Origin: Staphylococcus sp. KG4-3
Lineage (GTDB): Bacteria; Bacillota; Bacilli; Staphylococcales; Staphylococcaceae
NCBI RefSeq assembly: GCF_033597815.2
Contig: NZ_CP166245.1
Coordinates: 1,860,001-1,924,000, forward strand
Length of the DNA stretch: 64,000 nt
Direction: 5' to 3'
Shown: positions 41,687-53,585 of the stretch, piece after piece
How positions within the stretch are numbered: position 1 is the stretch's first letter
How the letters are laid out: each line of letters opens with the position of its first letter
Notes under the pieces: generated by a model
Told to the model about the DNA's origin: nothing
The model's input: only the letters and a program-made list of their open reading frames with translations
The model's database searches: none
Position numbers and translations under genes: made by a program

Positions 41687-42238
41687 CTATTTTGCTTCTG
41701 TTTGTAAGTCTTGAAGTGAAGCTTTAGTGTAAAATATAATACCATCTTCTGTGTCTTCAATCAATTGCACATTTTTATTAAAAGCACCTGATAGAAAGTA
41801 CAAATCCAACACACAGTATCCTATGTGAAAACATGCTATAAATATAAGCGATGAATATGCAAAGAAAGAAAATAATATGAATAGCGCACTTGTAATGATG
41901 ACTAATGGAGCTAACATGATGCTGATGTACTGCCATTTTTTGAAATAAACATTTGGCATATGTGTTGTCATTAAACCTAATCGAATACGATACGTAGGTT
42001 TATTACCCTTTGCAAACATTCGAAACATAATGTTGTGAATAAATTCATGTAAAAAGTATACAACTGCAAAACCTATTATGCCAAGCAACAAATTTAAAAC
42101 AATATTCTGTTCAATAATATGTGTCATAGAATAAGCTAATTTATAAGATACTAAAATGCTAATCATCACAATTGTAAATTGAAATAAGATAAAGCCTTCA
42201 AGCGCCTTTTTGCTCGAAAATAAATCAATTTTGAACAT
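41687..42238 (-). CDS. DUF3267 membrane protein with HExxH motif
   Basis: A 183-residue membrane protein with about four spans. The second span runs into YFLHEFIHNIMFRMF, whose HEFIH (His64, Glu65, His68) is the zincin signature HExxH, so it may be a membrane metalloprotease. DUF3267 is the matching family; no substrate is known. The short C-terminal region (QLIEDTEDGIIFYTKA) is soluble. It stands alone between dinB and the rRNA methyltransferase gene. Confidence 0.78.
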   Translation of the reverse strand: MFKIDLFSSKKALEGFILFQFTIVMISILVSYKLAYSMTHIIEQNIVLNLLLGIIGFAVVYFLHEFIHNIMFRMFAKGNKPTYRIRLGLMTTHMPNVYFKKWQYISIMLAPLVIITSALFILFSFFAYSSLIFIACFHIGYCVLDLYFLSGAFNKNVQLIEDTEDGIIFYTKASLQDLQTEAK

Positions 42239-42450
42239 CAGTCAACCCTCCATGTCATTCGTTATTACCTAGAGTATACAACGATTATCTCCACTAATAA
42301 AGGGCTTTTCAAGAAAGTTAGTTGCTTGTAATTAAATTTTAACAAACTTACTCGATTTGCAATAATCTGCAATACTCAGTAAACAACTAATTAATTAATT
42401 TCACAATTACTATATATAATAAAACATCCCATTCACTTAATGATTTAAAT

Positions 42451-43812
42451 CTAAAGTCTCTCAAATTGTGCAACAGTCTCAACATGTGTTGTATGTGGAA
42501 ACATATCTACGGGTGTTATTTGCGTTAATTTATAATGACGTGCTAGTAATTGAGCATCACGTTGTTGTGTCGATGGATTGCAGGAAATGTAGACGATCTT
42601 TTTGGGTTTTAATTCCAATAATGTTTCCAAAAATGTTTCGTCACACCCTTTGCGAGGTGGATCAACCATTACTATATCTGGTTTAATTCCTTCTGATTCC
42701 CATTTTAAGATAACATCTTCGGCCTTGCCACAGACAAAAGTAGTATTTTCAAATTGGTTTATAGTCGCATTTAACTGCGCGTCCTTAATCGCTTCAGGAA
42801 CAACTTCAACTCCATAAACATGTTTCGCTTTTGGAGCCATGTATAATCCTATAGTACCAATACCGCAATACGTATCAAGCACAACTTCTTCACCTTGTAG
42901 TTCAGCATATTCTATAGCACGCTGATATAACTTTTCAGTTTGAATGGAGTTAATTTGATAAAATGATTGGTCATTTATTTTGAATGTAACATCAGATAAT
43001 GTATCTTCAATCTCATCTTTTCCATATAAAGTATATGAATTGTCTCCCATAATTACATTAGAATGTGTTGTATTTATATTTTGTTTAATACTGACAATTT
43101 CTGGGAAGTCCGCCACTAATCTATCTGTTATGATGTCACTTTGTTTAAATTTTTTGCCATTTGTGACAAAGATAACCATTAATTCTCTCGAATGGTGTCC
43201 AGTTCTAATAACTACATGACGCATTAATCCTTGCTTCTGACGTTCATTATAAATACTAACATTAAGTTCATTAAACCATACTTTAACTTTATTTATAACG
43301 TCTTGATGTAAACTATCTTGTATTAAACATTCATCCATGTCGATTATGTCATGACTACGTTGACGATAAAATCCAGTTATTACTTCATGCTCATTATTTT
43401 TACCTACTGGAATTTGTGATTTATTTCTGTAATACCAAGGATTATCCATTCCAATTGTATCGTGTATAACTACGTCTTTAAACCCTGCTTTTCGTTGAAA
43501 TAAATTTATCACTTGTTCTTTTTTCATATCTAATTGTGATTGATAAGTCATATGCTGTAACTGACAACCACCACATTTATAATAATAGACACAAGGTGGT
43601 TCTACACGCGACTCACTTTGCTCTTTAATAGTCATTAATTTACCTATTGCAAAATTTTTCTTCACTTTAATTACTTTAAATTCAATAATTTCATCAATTA
43701 ATGCATTAGGAACAAAAACAGGATAACGATCGAATTTCACAACACCATGACCTTCGTGCGTTAAATCTACAACTTTACCCTCTGCGACTTCATTTTTTTG
43801 AATTGTGTTCAT
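42451..43812 (-). CDS. rlmD: 23S rRNA (uracil-5-)-methyltransferase, RlmD/RlmCD (RumA) type
   Basis: Makes m5U in 23S rRNA with S-adenosylmethionine. The 453-residue product has an N-terminal TRAM domain (VVDLTHEGHGVVKFDRYPVF), an iron-sulphur cluster site (CVYYYKCGGCQ plus a later Cys), the SAM motif LDTYCGIGTIGLYM, and the catalytic Cys in YISCNPSTQQRD. In B. subtilis one such enzyme (RlmCD) methylates both positions 747 and 1939. I start at the ATG at 43812 behind GGGGTGA, which gives the S. aureus length. Confidence 0.92.
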   Translation of the reverse strand: MNTIQKNEVAEGKVVDLTHEGHGVVKFDRYPVFVPNALIDEIIEFKVIKVKKNFAIGKLMTIKEQSESRVEPPCVYYYKCGGCQLQHMTYQSQLDMKKEQVINLFQRKAGFKDVVIHDTIGMDNPWYYRNKSQIPVGKNNEHEVITGFYRQRSHDIIDMDECLIQDSLHQDVINKVKVWFNELNVSIYNERQKQGLMRHVVIRTGHHSRELMVIFVTNGKKFKQSDIITDRLVADFPEIVSIKQNINTTHSNVIMGDNSYTLYGKDEIEDTLSDVTFKINDQSFYQINSIQTEKLYQRAIEYAELQGEEVVLDTYCGIGTIGLYMAPKAKHVYGVEVVPEAIKDAQLNATINQFENTTFVCGKAEDVILKWESEGIKPDIVMVDPPRKGCDETFLETLLELKPKKIVYISCNPSTQQRDAQLLARHYKLTQITPVDMFPHTTHVETVAQFERL

Positions 43813-43828
43813 TATTTCACCCCACATT

Positions 43829-43868
43829 AAAAGAGGTTAGGGAATATTTATAGACTGACCTAACCTCG
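43829..43868 (-). terminator. Terminator of dgkB
   Basis: GAGGTTAGG pairs with CCTAACCTC around a 17-base loop, followed by TTTTAA on the minus strand. It sits 16 bases past the dgkB stop. Confidence 0.75.
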
Positions 43869-43884
43869 TAGTTTATTCTATATT

Positions 43885-44802
43885 TTATTGTTCAACTATT
43901 TCTTCATTTTGTATATCACTTGGTGTAAACACTTCAATATGTTGTTTCAAATTCAAGAAATTACCTGGTAGTTTACCACCATATTCGCCATCTACATTAA
44001 GTTGCATATCAGTAAATGAGGAAATACTTATAGATTTCGCCTTCTTATAATGTACCTTTGGATGTTTCGTATGCTCACCTCTTGAAGCTAAAGTCATTAT
44101 ATGACCTAGTTCTGCAAGATTCGCCTTTTCAACGATAATCAAAGTAAAATAACCATCATCTAATTTTGCATCAGGTACTAATTTCTCAAAACCTGCCATT
44201 GAATTTGTCAAACCAAGTAAAAATAAAAGTGCTTCGCCTTGAAATAATTCGTCATCATATTCAATGCGGATATCTACTGCTTTCATCTGCGGTAACATTT
44301 CAAACCCTTTTATATAATATGCAAACGGTCCAACAATTGATTTTAATTTACTCGGTGTTTCATACGATACTTGAGTTAATTGTCCTCCTGCGGCTAAATT
44401 AATAAAATAGCGACTATTCATTTTCCCTATATCTACACGCGTAATGTGACCTTCAATGATAACATCAATCGCACTCATTATATCAGTAGGTAAATGTAAC
44501 GCACGACCAAAATCATTAACAGTGCCCATTGGAATGATACCTAAACTCGGTCTATTGGCTTTTTCTGCTATACCATTGATAACTTCGTTTAAAGTGCCAT
44601 CACCACCAGCGGCTATGAGTACATCGTAATTTTGTTCTAAACAACGTGTTGCTTCTGTTGTAGCATCTCCGACTTTTTCAGTTGCGTAAGCACTTGTTTC
44701 AAAACCTGCTTTTTCTAATTTAATTAAAACATCTGGTAAGGTGCGCTTAAAAAGTTCTTTTCCAGATGTTGGGTTATAAATGATTCTAGCTCGTTTTCTC
44801 AT
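43885..44802 (-). CDS. dgkB: Diacylglycerol kinase
   Basis: Soluble lipid kinase of 305 residues that returns diacylglycerol, produced by lipoteichoic acid synthesis, to phosphatidic acid. The catalytic motif is AAGGDGTLNEVING near residue 70, with the N-terminal IIYNPTSGKE and the later LGIIPMGTVNDFGRAL typical of the DgkB/LCB5 family. The acidic C-terminus (PSDIQNEEIVEQ) is variable in the family. It appears monocistronic with its own terminator. Confidence 0.93.
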   Translation of the reverse strand: MRKRARIIYNPTSGKELFKRTLPDVLIKLEKAGFETSAYATEKVGDATTEATRCLEQNYDVLIAAGGDGTLNEVINGIAEKANRPSLGIIPMGTVNDFGRALHLPTDIMSAIDVIIEGHITRVDIGKMNSRYFINLAAGGQLTQVSYETPSKLKSIVGPFAYYIKGFEMLPQMKAVDIRIEYDDELFQGEALLFLLGLTNSMAGFEKLVPDAKLDDGYFTLIIVEKANLAELGHIMTLASRGEHTKHPKVHYKKAKSISISSFTDMQLNVDGEYGGKLPGNFLNLKQHIEVFTPSDIQNEEIVEQ

Positions 44803-44911
44803 AATTTATCCCTCAACTTCGTATACTCATTAACTATATTAAATGATTTACATAGATGATAAAAGCATTTTACGTTAAATTTTAAAAGAAAATATATAAC
44901 CATCCCTGGCA

Positions 44912-44979
44912 ATGACTAGCATTGTTTGGATTATGAGCTTTACCTGAGCTTGCGTTCATGCATAAGTCCCACTAACTCT
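44912..44979. repeat. Dispersed intergenic repeat, copy 2
   Basis: Starts ATGACTAGCATTG and ends CATAAGTCCCACTAACTC. It shares its ends and a central TGAGCTTGCGTTCATGCA with copy 1 at 31647-31712. Confidence 0.6.
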
Positions 44980-45054
44980 TAAAAGCGGAACACCTGAGTT
45001 TTTTCTCATGTGTAAGAGAAGTGCGACTTTAGCTATTTCAAATATAATGATTAA

Positions 45055-45081
45055 GGCTGAGACAATTAAATTGTCCCAGCC
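45055..45081 (-). terminator. Hairpin terminator of gatCAB
   Basis: GGCTGGGACAATT pairs with AATTGTCTCAGCC with one mismatch. The following T-run is weak (TTAATCATT). It is the only hairpin after gatB. Confidence 0.6.
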
Positions 45082-45156
45082 CACTAGTATTAGCAATAAA
45101 AGTTTCAGCACATATGATAATAATTTTGCAATTAATAAATATCTATGCGTGAACTA

Positions 45157-46584
45157 TTATCTTTTATCTAATTCTTGTTTCAATAATTGATTGACTAGTT
45201 GTGGATTTGCTTGACCTTTCGAAGCTTTCATAATTTGACCAACTAAGAAGCCCATCGCTTTACCCTTACCATTTTTATAGTCTTCAATTGATTGTTCATT
45301 ATTATCTAATGCTTCATTTACAAACTTCAGAAGCGTTGCCTCATCCGAGATTTGAACTAAGCCTTTATCTTCCATAATTTGCTTGGCATCCCCACCATTT
45401 TCGGCAAGTTCTGGGAATACTTTTTTAGCAATTTTACTACTCATTGTGCCGTCTTCGATTAATTTAATCATTCCAGCTAAGTTTTCAGGTGTAAGTTTAG
45501 TATCTAATAATTCAATTTGGTTCTTATTTAAATACTCGTTCACCCCGCCCATTAACCAGTTAGATGTTAATTTGACGTCAGCACCTTGTGCTACAGCACC
45601 TTCGAAGAAATCTGACATTTCTTTAGTAAGCGTAAGTACATGTGCATCATAAGCTGGTAAACCAAATTGGTTAACATATTTTTCTTTTCTTTCATCTGGT
45701 AATTCTGGAATTGTTTGGCGAACATGCTCTTTCCACTCATCATCAACGTATAAAGGAACAATATCTGGTTCCGGGAAGTAACGATAGTCATCAGAACCTT
45801 CTTTAACACGCATTAATAATGTTTTACCATTAGATTCATCAAATCTACGTGTTTCTTGAAGAATTTCCCCACCATTTAACAACTCTTCTTCCTGGCGTTT
45901 TTCTTCATATTCTAGACCTTTACGAACATACGTAAATGAATTTAGGTTTTTAAGTTCTGCTTTTGTACCAAACTCTTCTTGACCATATGGACGTAAAGAA
46001 ATATTAGCATCACAACGTAGTGAACCTTCTTCCATTTTACAATCAGAAACGCCTGTGTATTGAATAATAGAACGTAATTTTTCTAAGTACGCGTACGCTT
46101 CTTGTGGTGAACGAATGTCTGGTTCAGATACGATTTCAATTAATGGCGTACCTTGTCTATTTAAATCAACTAAAGAATAGCCATCTTTATGTGTTGATTT
46201 ACCAGCGTCTTCTTCCATGTGTAAACGTGTGATACCAATACGTTTTGTCTCTCCATCAACCTCGATATCAATATAGCCATTTTCACCAATTGGTTGGTCG
46301 AACTGTGATATTTGATATGCTTTTGGATTATCTGGATAGAAATAGTTTTTACGGTCAAATTTTGATTCCGTAGCAATTTCCATATTTAATGCCATTGATG
46401 CTCTCATAGCCCAATCAACTGCACGTTTATTTACTACTGGCAAGACACCAGGATATGCAAGGTCAATTACATTTGTATTTGAGTTTGGTTTCGCTCCAAA
46501 ATGCGCTGGTGATGATGAGAACATTTTAGAATCTGTTTTCAACTCAACATGGACTTCTAGCCCAATAACTGTTTCAAAATGCAT
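45157..46584 (-). CDS. gatB: Aspartyl/glutamyl-tRNA amidotransferase subunit B
   Basis: GatB is the tRNA-binding and kinase subunit of GatCAB, which turns Glu-tRNA-Gln into Gln-tRNA-Gln (and Asp-tRNA-Asn into Asn-tRNA-Asn). The 475-residue product has [21 protein letters not shown], the [10 protein letters not shown] segment, [11 protein letters not shown] and [13 protein letters not shown], plus the helical and YqeY-like C-terminal domains ending in [14 protein letters not shown] start at the ATG at 46584 behind AAGGAGTG. It follows gatA by 12 bases. Confidence 0.97.
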   Translation of the reverse strand: MHFETVIGLEVHVELKTDSKMFSSSPAHFGAKPNSNTNVIDLAYPGVLPVVNKRAVDWAMRASMALNMEIATESKFDRKNYFYPDNPKAYQISQFDQPIGENGYIDIEVDGETKRIGITRLHMEEDAGKSTHKDGYSLVDLNRQGTPLIEIVSEPDIRSPQEAYAYLEKLRSIIQYTGVSDCKMEEGSLRCDANISLRPYGQEEFGTKAELKNLNSFTYVRKGLEYEEKRQEEELLNGGEILQETRRFDESNGKTLLMRVKEGSDDYRYFPEPDIVPLYVDDEWKEHVRQTIPELPDERKEKYVNQFGLPAYDAHVLTLTKEMSDFFEGAVAQGADVKLTSNWLMGGVNEYLNKNQIELLDTKLTPENLAGMIKLIEDGTMSSKIAKKVFPELAENGGDAKQIMEDKGLVQISDEATLLKFVNEALDNNEQSIEDYKNGKGKAMGFLVGQIMKASKGQANPQLVNQLLKQELDKR

Positions 46585-46596
46585 GATTTCCACTCC

Positions 46597-48054
46597 TTAT
46601 AATTTTTCGTATTCATTATGAAAATTGAATTGTGTTTCGTATTGGTAAGCGACACGGTACAATGTTTTTTCATCAAAAGGTTTACCGATAAATTGTAAAC
46701 CAATTGGTCGACCATTTGAGTGCCCACACGGTACAGATATACCTGGTAATCCTGCTAAGTTTACAGGCGTTGTTAATAAATCGTTCGCATACATTGTAAG
46801 TGGATCATCAATCTCTTCACCTAAATTAAATGCAGTAGTTGGTGTAGTAGGTCCTACTACAACATCATAATTTTCAAAAATACGATCAAAGTCGTTTTTA
46901 ATTAAAGTTCTAACTTTTTGTGATTTTTTGTAGAAAGCATCATAATATCCTGAGCTTAATGCAAATGTACCTAAGAAGATACGACGTTTAACTTCTTCAC
47001 CAAAACCTTCACTTCTGGACATTTTATATAATTCTTCTAATGAATTGGCTTCAGGTGAATGATAGCCATATCTTATACCATCAAAACGAGATAAGTTAGA
47101 TGATGCTTCTGAAGATGCAATAACATAATAAGATGGAATACCATACTTCGTATTAGGTAATGAAACTTCTTCAACTGTTGCACCTAATGATTTCAGTGTT
47201 TCGACTGCTTCTTTAACTGAATCTTTAACCTCATCAGAAACACCTTCGCCTAAATATTCACTTGGTAAAGCTACTTTAAGACCTTTGATGTCTTTTCCTA
47301 TGTCAGCTGTATAATCAGCTTCTTCAACAGGAGCACTTGTTGAATCATTTTCGTCAACACCTGTAATTGCCTCTAGCACTAGTGCATTATCTTTAACCGT
47401 ACGTGTCAATGGACCAATTTGATCTAATGATGATGCAAATGCAACAAGACCAAAACGAGATACACGTCCATATGTTGGTTTTAGACCTACGATACCACAG
47501 TATGCAGCTGGTTGACGGATTGAGCCACCAGTATCTGAACCTAAACTAAACGGTACTAAGCCAGCTGCTACAGCTGCTGCTGAACCACCAGATGAACCAC
47601 CTGGAACCGCGGTATGATCGAATGGATTCACTGTTTTTTTGTAATAAGATGTTTCTGTTGAACCACCCATTGCAAATTCATCCATATTCAATTTACCGAT
47701 AAGTACCGCATTTTCATTATGTAACTTGTTCATTACAGTTGATTCATAAATCGGTACAAATCCTTCTAACATTTTACTAGCACAAGTTGTTTCCACACCT
47801 TCGGTAATAATGTTATCTTTAATTCCCATTGGGATACCAAATAACTTACCTTCCATTTGATCCTTAGCTTGTAATTCATCAAGCTCTTGTGCTTTCTTAA
47901 TTGCATTTTCTTTATCTAACGCAAGAAATGATTTAATAGTTGGATCCGTTTCTTCAATTGCATCGTAAATGTCATTGACAATTTGTGATGGTTTTATTTC
48001 TTTGTTTTTGATTAAGCTGATTAAATTCTCCACAGATTCATAACGGATCGTCAT
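46597..48054 (-). CDS. gatA: Aspartyl/glutamyl-tRNA amidotransferase subunit A
   Basis: GatA releases ammonia from glutamine and carries out transamidation. It belongs to the amidase-signature family; the Lys79 ([10 protein letters not shown]), Ser154 (GGSSGGSAA) and Ser178 ([12 protein letters not shown]) catalytic triad is complete in the 485-residue product. I start at the ATG at 48054 behind GAGGAGG. It begins one base after the gatC stop, so the two are coupled. Confidence 0.97.
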   Translation of the reverse strand: MTIRYESVENLISLIKNKEIKPSQIVNDIYDAIEETDPTIKSFLALDKENAIKKAQELDELQAKDQMEGKLFGIPMGIKDNIITEGVETTCASKMLEGFVPIYESTVMNKLHNENAVLIGKLNMDEFAMGGSTETSYYKKTVNPFDHTAVPGGSSGGSAAAVAAGLVPFSLGSDTGGSIRQPAAYCGIVGLKPTYGRVSRFGLVAFASSLDQIGPLTRTVKDNALVLEAITGVDENDSTSAPVEEADYTADIGKDIKGLKVALPSEYLGEGVSDEVKDSVKEAVETLKSLGATVEEVSLPNTKYGIPSYYVIASSEASSNLSRFDGIRYGYHSPEANSLEELYKMSRSEGFGEEVKRRIFLGTFALSSGYYDAFYKKSQKVRTLIKNDFDRIFENYDVVVGPTTPTTAFNLGEEIDDPLTMYANDLLTTPVNLAGLPGISVPCGHSNGRPIGLQFIGKPFDEKTLYRVAYQYETQFNFHNEYEKL

Positions 48055-48055
48055 C

Positions 48056-48358
48056 TTAAGCGTCCTCCTCATTCATGATAGATGGCACTTTAAATTGTCC
48101 ATCTTCCGTCTCTTTAGCATTTTTTAATGCAAGTTCTTGGGGAATGCCCTCGACTGCTTTATCTTCACGTAATACATTTTGTAAATCTAATACATGATAT
48201 GTTGGTTCAATATTACTTGTATCCGCTGTATCTATTTGGTTAGCAAAGTTTAAAATACTTTCTAAAGTGTTTTGCATTTCTGCAGTTTCATCTTCAGTAA
48301 TTTGAAGTCTTGCTAAATTAGCGATGTGTTCAACTTCTTCTCGTGTAACTTTAGCCAT
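48056..48358 (-). CDS. gatC: Aspartyl/glutamyl-tRNA amidotransferase subunit C
   Basis: Small structural subunit of 100 residues that clamps GatA to GatB. The family pattern [25 protein letters not shown] and [16 protein letters not shown] is clear. It is the first gene of gatCAB; its ribosome site AAAGGAGG is just upstream. The operon substitutes for a glutaminyl-tRNA synthetase. Confidence 0.96.
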   Translation of the reverse strand: MAKVTREEVEHIANLARLQITEDETAEMQNTLESILNFANQIDTADTSNIEPTYHVLDLQNVLREDKAVEGIPQELALKNAKETEDGQFKVPSIMNEEDA

Positions 48359-48727
48359 TAAATAAAAGCCTCCTTTTTACTCATTCATTACAAAATTGTA
48401 CCAAAATTCCGGTCAAAAATCTAAGTTTTTCAATAATATACGCAAATTAAAGCGTTTTAATTTACTAAAATGTACCATTTACTTTTTTAATTTTAATGGA
48501 TTCATTAGCTTTATCTATAGGTTAATCATTTTAAACTGCATATTAAATCACAAAATTTTATAACAAGTGTATCATTACAACAAAAATATGTAAGCGCTTA
48601 ACAATAGGTTGATAAACGCAATATATCTTTTAAAAATAAAAATAGTACTACTCTATTTATAAATTTTATTGTATAATCATTCATGTACAACAATTTAATA
48701 GATAAAGACAAAGGGAGATGATGAGCC
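48359..48727. other. Divergent intergenic region gatC-putP
   Basis: About 370 AT-rich bases between divergent operons. It holds a cre-like palindrome at 48589-48603 and a TATAAT at 48672-48677 that could be the putP -10 box. No gene is visible. Confidence 0.5.
48589..48603. promoter_or_regulatory. Candidate cre site (CcpA) upstream of putP
   Basis: TGTAAGCGCTTAACA contains the cre core (AAGCGCTT) in a near palindrome, but has one base more than the 14-base consensus. It lies about 70 bases upstream of the putative putP -10 box. CcpA is known to repress proline uptake genes in S. aureus. Confidence 0.5.
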
Positions 48728-50263
48728 ATGCTGATTTTGGGCACTTCATTAGCTAATCAAGTTCATGCGAGTTGGCAAACTTATATTATGATCGTAATAT
48801 ATTTCATTATACTACTCGTTATTGGTTATTATGGGTATAAACAGTCTACAAGTAATTTAAGTGAATTTATGCTTGGAGGCAGAAGTATTGGTCCTTATGT
48901 CACCGCTCTTTCAGCTGGTGCATCGGATATGAGTGGTTGGATGATTATGGGATTACCTGGTTCTGTATATAGTACGGGGCTTTCAGCAATGTGGATAACA
49001 ATCGGTCTCTCATTAGGCGCATATGTGAACTACTTTGTCGTAGCGCCTAGGTTAAGAGTTTATACTGAACTCGCAGGCGATGCGATTACATTACCAGATT
49101 TTTTCAAAAATAGACTGAATGATCAAAATAATTATATAAAAATTATTTCTGGTTTAATTATCGTAGTTTTCTTCACGCTGTATACACACTCTGGTTTTGT
49201 TTCAGGGGGCAAATTATTCGAAAGTGCTTTTGGTTTGAACTATCACTGGGGACTTATTATAGTAGCTGCTATTGTCATTTTTTATACTTTTTTTGGAGGT
49301 TACTTAGCTGTTTCTATTACAGATTTCTTCCAAGGAGTTATCATGTTAATTGCCATGGTCATGGTACCCATTGTTGCTCTCCTAGAGCTCAGTGGTTTGG
49401 ATACATTTAGACAAGTAGCTGAAATGAAACCAACAAATATGAACTTATTTAAAGGTACAACAGTACTAGGGATTATTTCATTATTTGCTTGGGGCTTAGG
49501 CTATTTTGGTCAGCCACATATCATTGTTAGGTTTATGTCTATTAAAACACATAAATTGTTACCTAAAGCAAGGCGACTTGGCATTAGTTGGATGGTTATA
49601 GGTTTGTTAGGTGCTGTAGCAGTTGGGCTTACTGGTATTGCATTTGTTTCTGAGCGCAATATTCAATTAGAAGATCCTGAAACCCTATTTATTGTTATGA
49701 GTCAAATTTTATTCCACCCTCTTGTAGGTGGTTTCTTATTAGCAGCGATATTGGCTGCAATTATGAGCACAATATCATCTCAGTTACTTGTAACCTCTAG
49801 TTCATTAACTGAAGATTTTTATAAATTAATTCGTGGAGAAGATAAAGCCCGAGAACATGAAAAAGAATTCGTCTTAGTTGGTAGGTTATCTGTATTGTTA
49901 GTAGCCATTGTTGCTATTTGGATTGCTTGGTCACCAAATGATACTATTTTAAATTTAGTCGGAAATGCATGGGCAGGATTTGGCGCTGCTTTCAGTCCTT
50001 TAGTTATCTTCTCACTATACTGGAAAGGTTTATCACATGCAGGGGCTTTATCTGGCATGATTACAGGTGCAGTAGTTGTTATTATCTGGATTGCTTGGAT
50101 AAAACCTTTAGCTACTATCAACGAAATATTTGGTATGTATGAAATCATACCTGGTTTCTTGACAAGTGTGATTGTAACTTACCTTGTTAGTAAATATACT
50201 AAAAAACCTGGAGATTTTGTCGAAAAAGATCTCAATAAAGTCAAACAACTTATTAAAGAATAA
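48728..50263 (+). CDS. putP: Sodium/proline symporter
   Basis: Member of the sodium:solute symporter family, 511 residues with about 13 membrane spans, importing proline with sodium for osmoprotection and nutrition. Conserved segments include [30 protein letters not shown], the SITDFFQG loop and [23 protein letters not shown] with the Na-site serines. The start is the ATG at 48728, ten bases after GGGAG. It is transcribed alone and ends in a strong terminator. Confidence 0.94.
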   Translation: MLILGTSLANQVHASWQTYIMIVIYFIILLVIGYYGYKQSTSNLSEFMLGGRSIGPYVTALSAGASDMSGWMIMGLPGSVYSTGLSAMWITIGLSLGAYVNYFVVAPRLRVYTELAGDAITLPDFFKNRLNDQNNYIKIISGLIIVVFFTLYTHSGFVSGGKLFESAFGLNYHWGLIIVAAIVIFYTFFGGYLAVSITDFFQGVIMLIAMVMVPIVALLELSGLDTFRQVAEMKPTNMNLFKGTTVLGIISLFAWGLGYFGQPHIIVRFMSIKTHKLLPKARRLGISWMVIGLLGAVAVGLTGIAFVSERNIQLEDPETLFIVMSQILFHPLVGGFLLAAILAAIMSTISSQLLVTSSSLTEDFYKLIRGEDKAREHEKEFVLVGRLSVLLVAIVAIWIAWSPNDTILNLVGNAWAGFGAAFSPLVIFSLYWKGLSHAGALSGMITGAVVVIIWIAWIKPLATINEIFGMYEIIPGFLTSVIVTYLVSKYTKKPGDFVEKDLNKVKQLIKE

Positions 50264-50292
50264 ACACTTGCTAATTCTTTATATAATGTGAA

Positions 50293-50336
50293 GACGCCCT
50301 TCAAGATTGATATAAAGTTACCATCTTGAAGGGCGT
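50293..50336. terminator. Bidirectional terminator between putP and camS
   Basis: ACGCCCTTCAAGAT pairs perfectly with ATCTTGAAGGGCGT around a 16-base loop. The two genes converge here. Confidence 0.85.
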
Positions 50337-50357
50337 TAATTTAATATATTCTATTTA

Positions 50358-51566
50358 CTAATTATTATTTTTATAAATATGAACTTGCGGTTCTTTATCA
50401 TCTTTTGATTTACTGATTAAGGCTTTGGGATTATTACCATCCTTAATATGAATTTCATATTCATCAATATCATCAAAATATTTTTCTGCTTGTTCTGTCA
50501 CATACTGAGTGATACCAATTGTTTCTGCTTTACCATAGTAATCAATTGGTACATCGACAGACAATTGTTTTGCTTCTTTTTTATCGAATTTAACCGTTCC
50601 TACTGCTTGAGTAAAGTTATTAAAATAAGTTTGCAAGTCATCATTAAACTGTTTAAAATCATTATTTAAGTTTTCATCTAAATCAGCCGCTTCTTGTGAA
50701 GGTAATAAGACTGTCTTTTGATTAATATCTTTCCAGTCATTGATACGAGTTTTACTTTCTTCAACAGTTGTACCTGCAATAAACTCTCCAGGTACAATAG
50801 AATTTTCTCCAGTTTGTCTGTAGATTGCAAAATGGATTGGTATTTCTTTTAAATCTTTATGCTCACGAATTCTAGATAGAATTTCTCCTGCCATTTGCTT
50901 GCCTTGCTTTTTAATTTCTTTATCATCTAAATCTTCACTATAAGTTTCGCCATCTTTTTCTTTTTGATAATAGTATGTACTATTCATTGCTAAACCTATT
51001 GTCATACCTTTGATTTTTTTACCTTTAGTATCACCGCTACCATAAAAATCCTGCTCTAAAATGTTAGATAAATAGGCTGGGGAATTTTTAGCAATTTTTT
51101 CAGGGTCTGTCTCACCATTATGAGAAGGATTAAGCCCTAAATTCTCATTTGCTTTTTTCTCTTTACGCTCATCTTCATCCATCTTATCTACTTCAGATTT
51201 CGTATACTTCGGACTTAAAAATGCGTTAATTGTGGATTTATCTAAGTATTGGCCATCTTGATATAAATATTCGTCAGTTGGGAATACGCTTTTACTTAAA
51301 TCTAAAAGGCCATTTTCAAAGTCTTCTCCATTATAACTATTAGCCATATTATCTTGTAATAATCCTCGAGCCTGACTTTCTTTAAAAGGTAAAATTGTTC
51401 TGTAGTTATCACCTTGTACATTTTTATCAGTTGCGATTTCTTTTACAGAACCTGATTCTTGTTGCTGTTCATTACCCTTTGATTTTTCTTTTGGTTTCTC
51501 TTCGTTTTGACCACATGCTGATAATACAAAAATTGCTGAAATGATTAATATTATCGTTCTTTTCAT
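50358..51566 (-). CDS. camS: CamS-type sex pheromone lipoprotein
   Basis: Secreted lipoprotein of 402 residues. The signal peptide ends in the lipobox FVLSACGQ, with lipidated Cys18, followed by a Lys/Glu/Gln-rich linker and the CamS domain (about 60-395). In S. aureus a peptide cut from the CamS signal sequence acts as the cAM373-like sex pheromone for enterococci; here the region before the Cys reads IFVLSA, so any released peptide would differ. The role of the mature protein is unknown. It follows ligA by 12 bases in the pcrB-pcrA-ligA-camS operon. Confidence 0.9.
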   Translation of the reverse strand: MKRTIILIISAIFVLSACGQNEEKPKEKSKGNEQQQESGSVKEIATDKNVQGDNYRTILPFKESQARGLLQDNMANSYNGEDFENGLLDLSKSVFPTDEYLYQDGQYLDKSTINAFLSPKYTKSEVDKMDEDERKEKKANENLGLNPSHNGETDPEKIAKNSPAYLSNILEQDFYGSGDTKGKKIKGMTIGLAMNSTYYYQKEKDGETYSEDLDDKEIKKQGKQMAGEILSRIREHKDLKEIPIHFAIYRQTGENSIVPGEFIAGTTVEESKTRINDWKDINQKTVLLPSQEAADLDENLNNDFKQFNDDLQTYFNNFTQAVGTVKFDKKEAKQLSVDVPIDYYGKAETIGITQYVTEQAEKYFDDIDEYEIHIKDGNNPKALISKSKDDKEPQVHIYKNNN

Positions 51567-51578
51567 GCATTATCTCCT

Positions 51579-53585
<2,007 letters not shown>

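Larger units (their letters stand above)
44803..45156. other. Intergenic region between gatB and dgkB
   Basis: About 350 bases without a gene. It holds the dispersed repeat at 44912-44979 and the hairpin at 45055-45081, and close to 44820 it should contain the dgkB promoter. Confidence 0.5.

Noticed and set aside
45008-45190. 60-codon plus-strand frame next to gatB
   Set aside because: It spans the gatCAB terminator hairpin and has no ribosome site.
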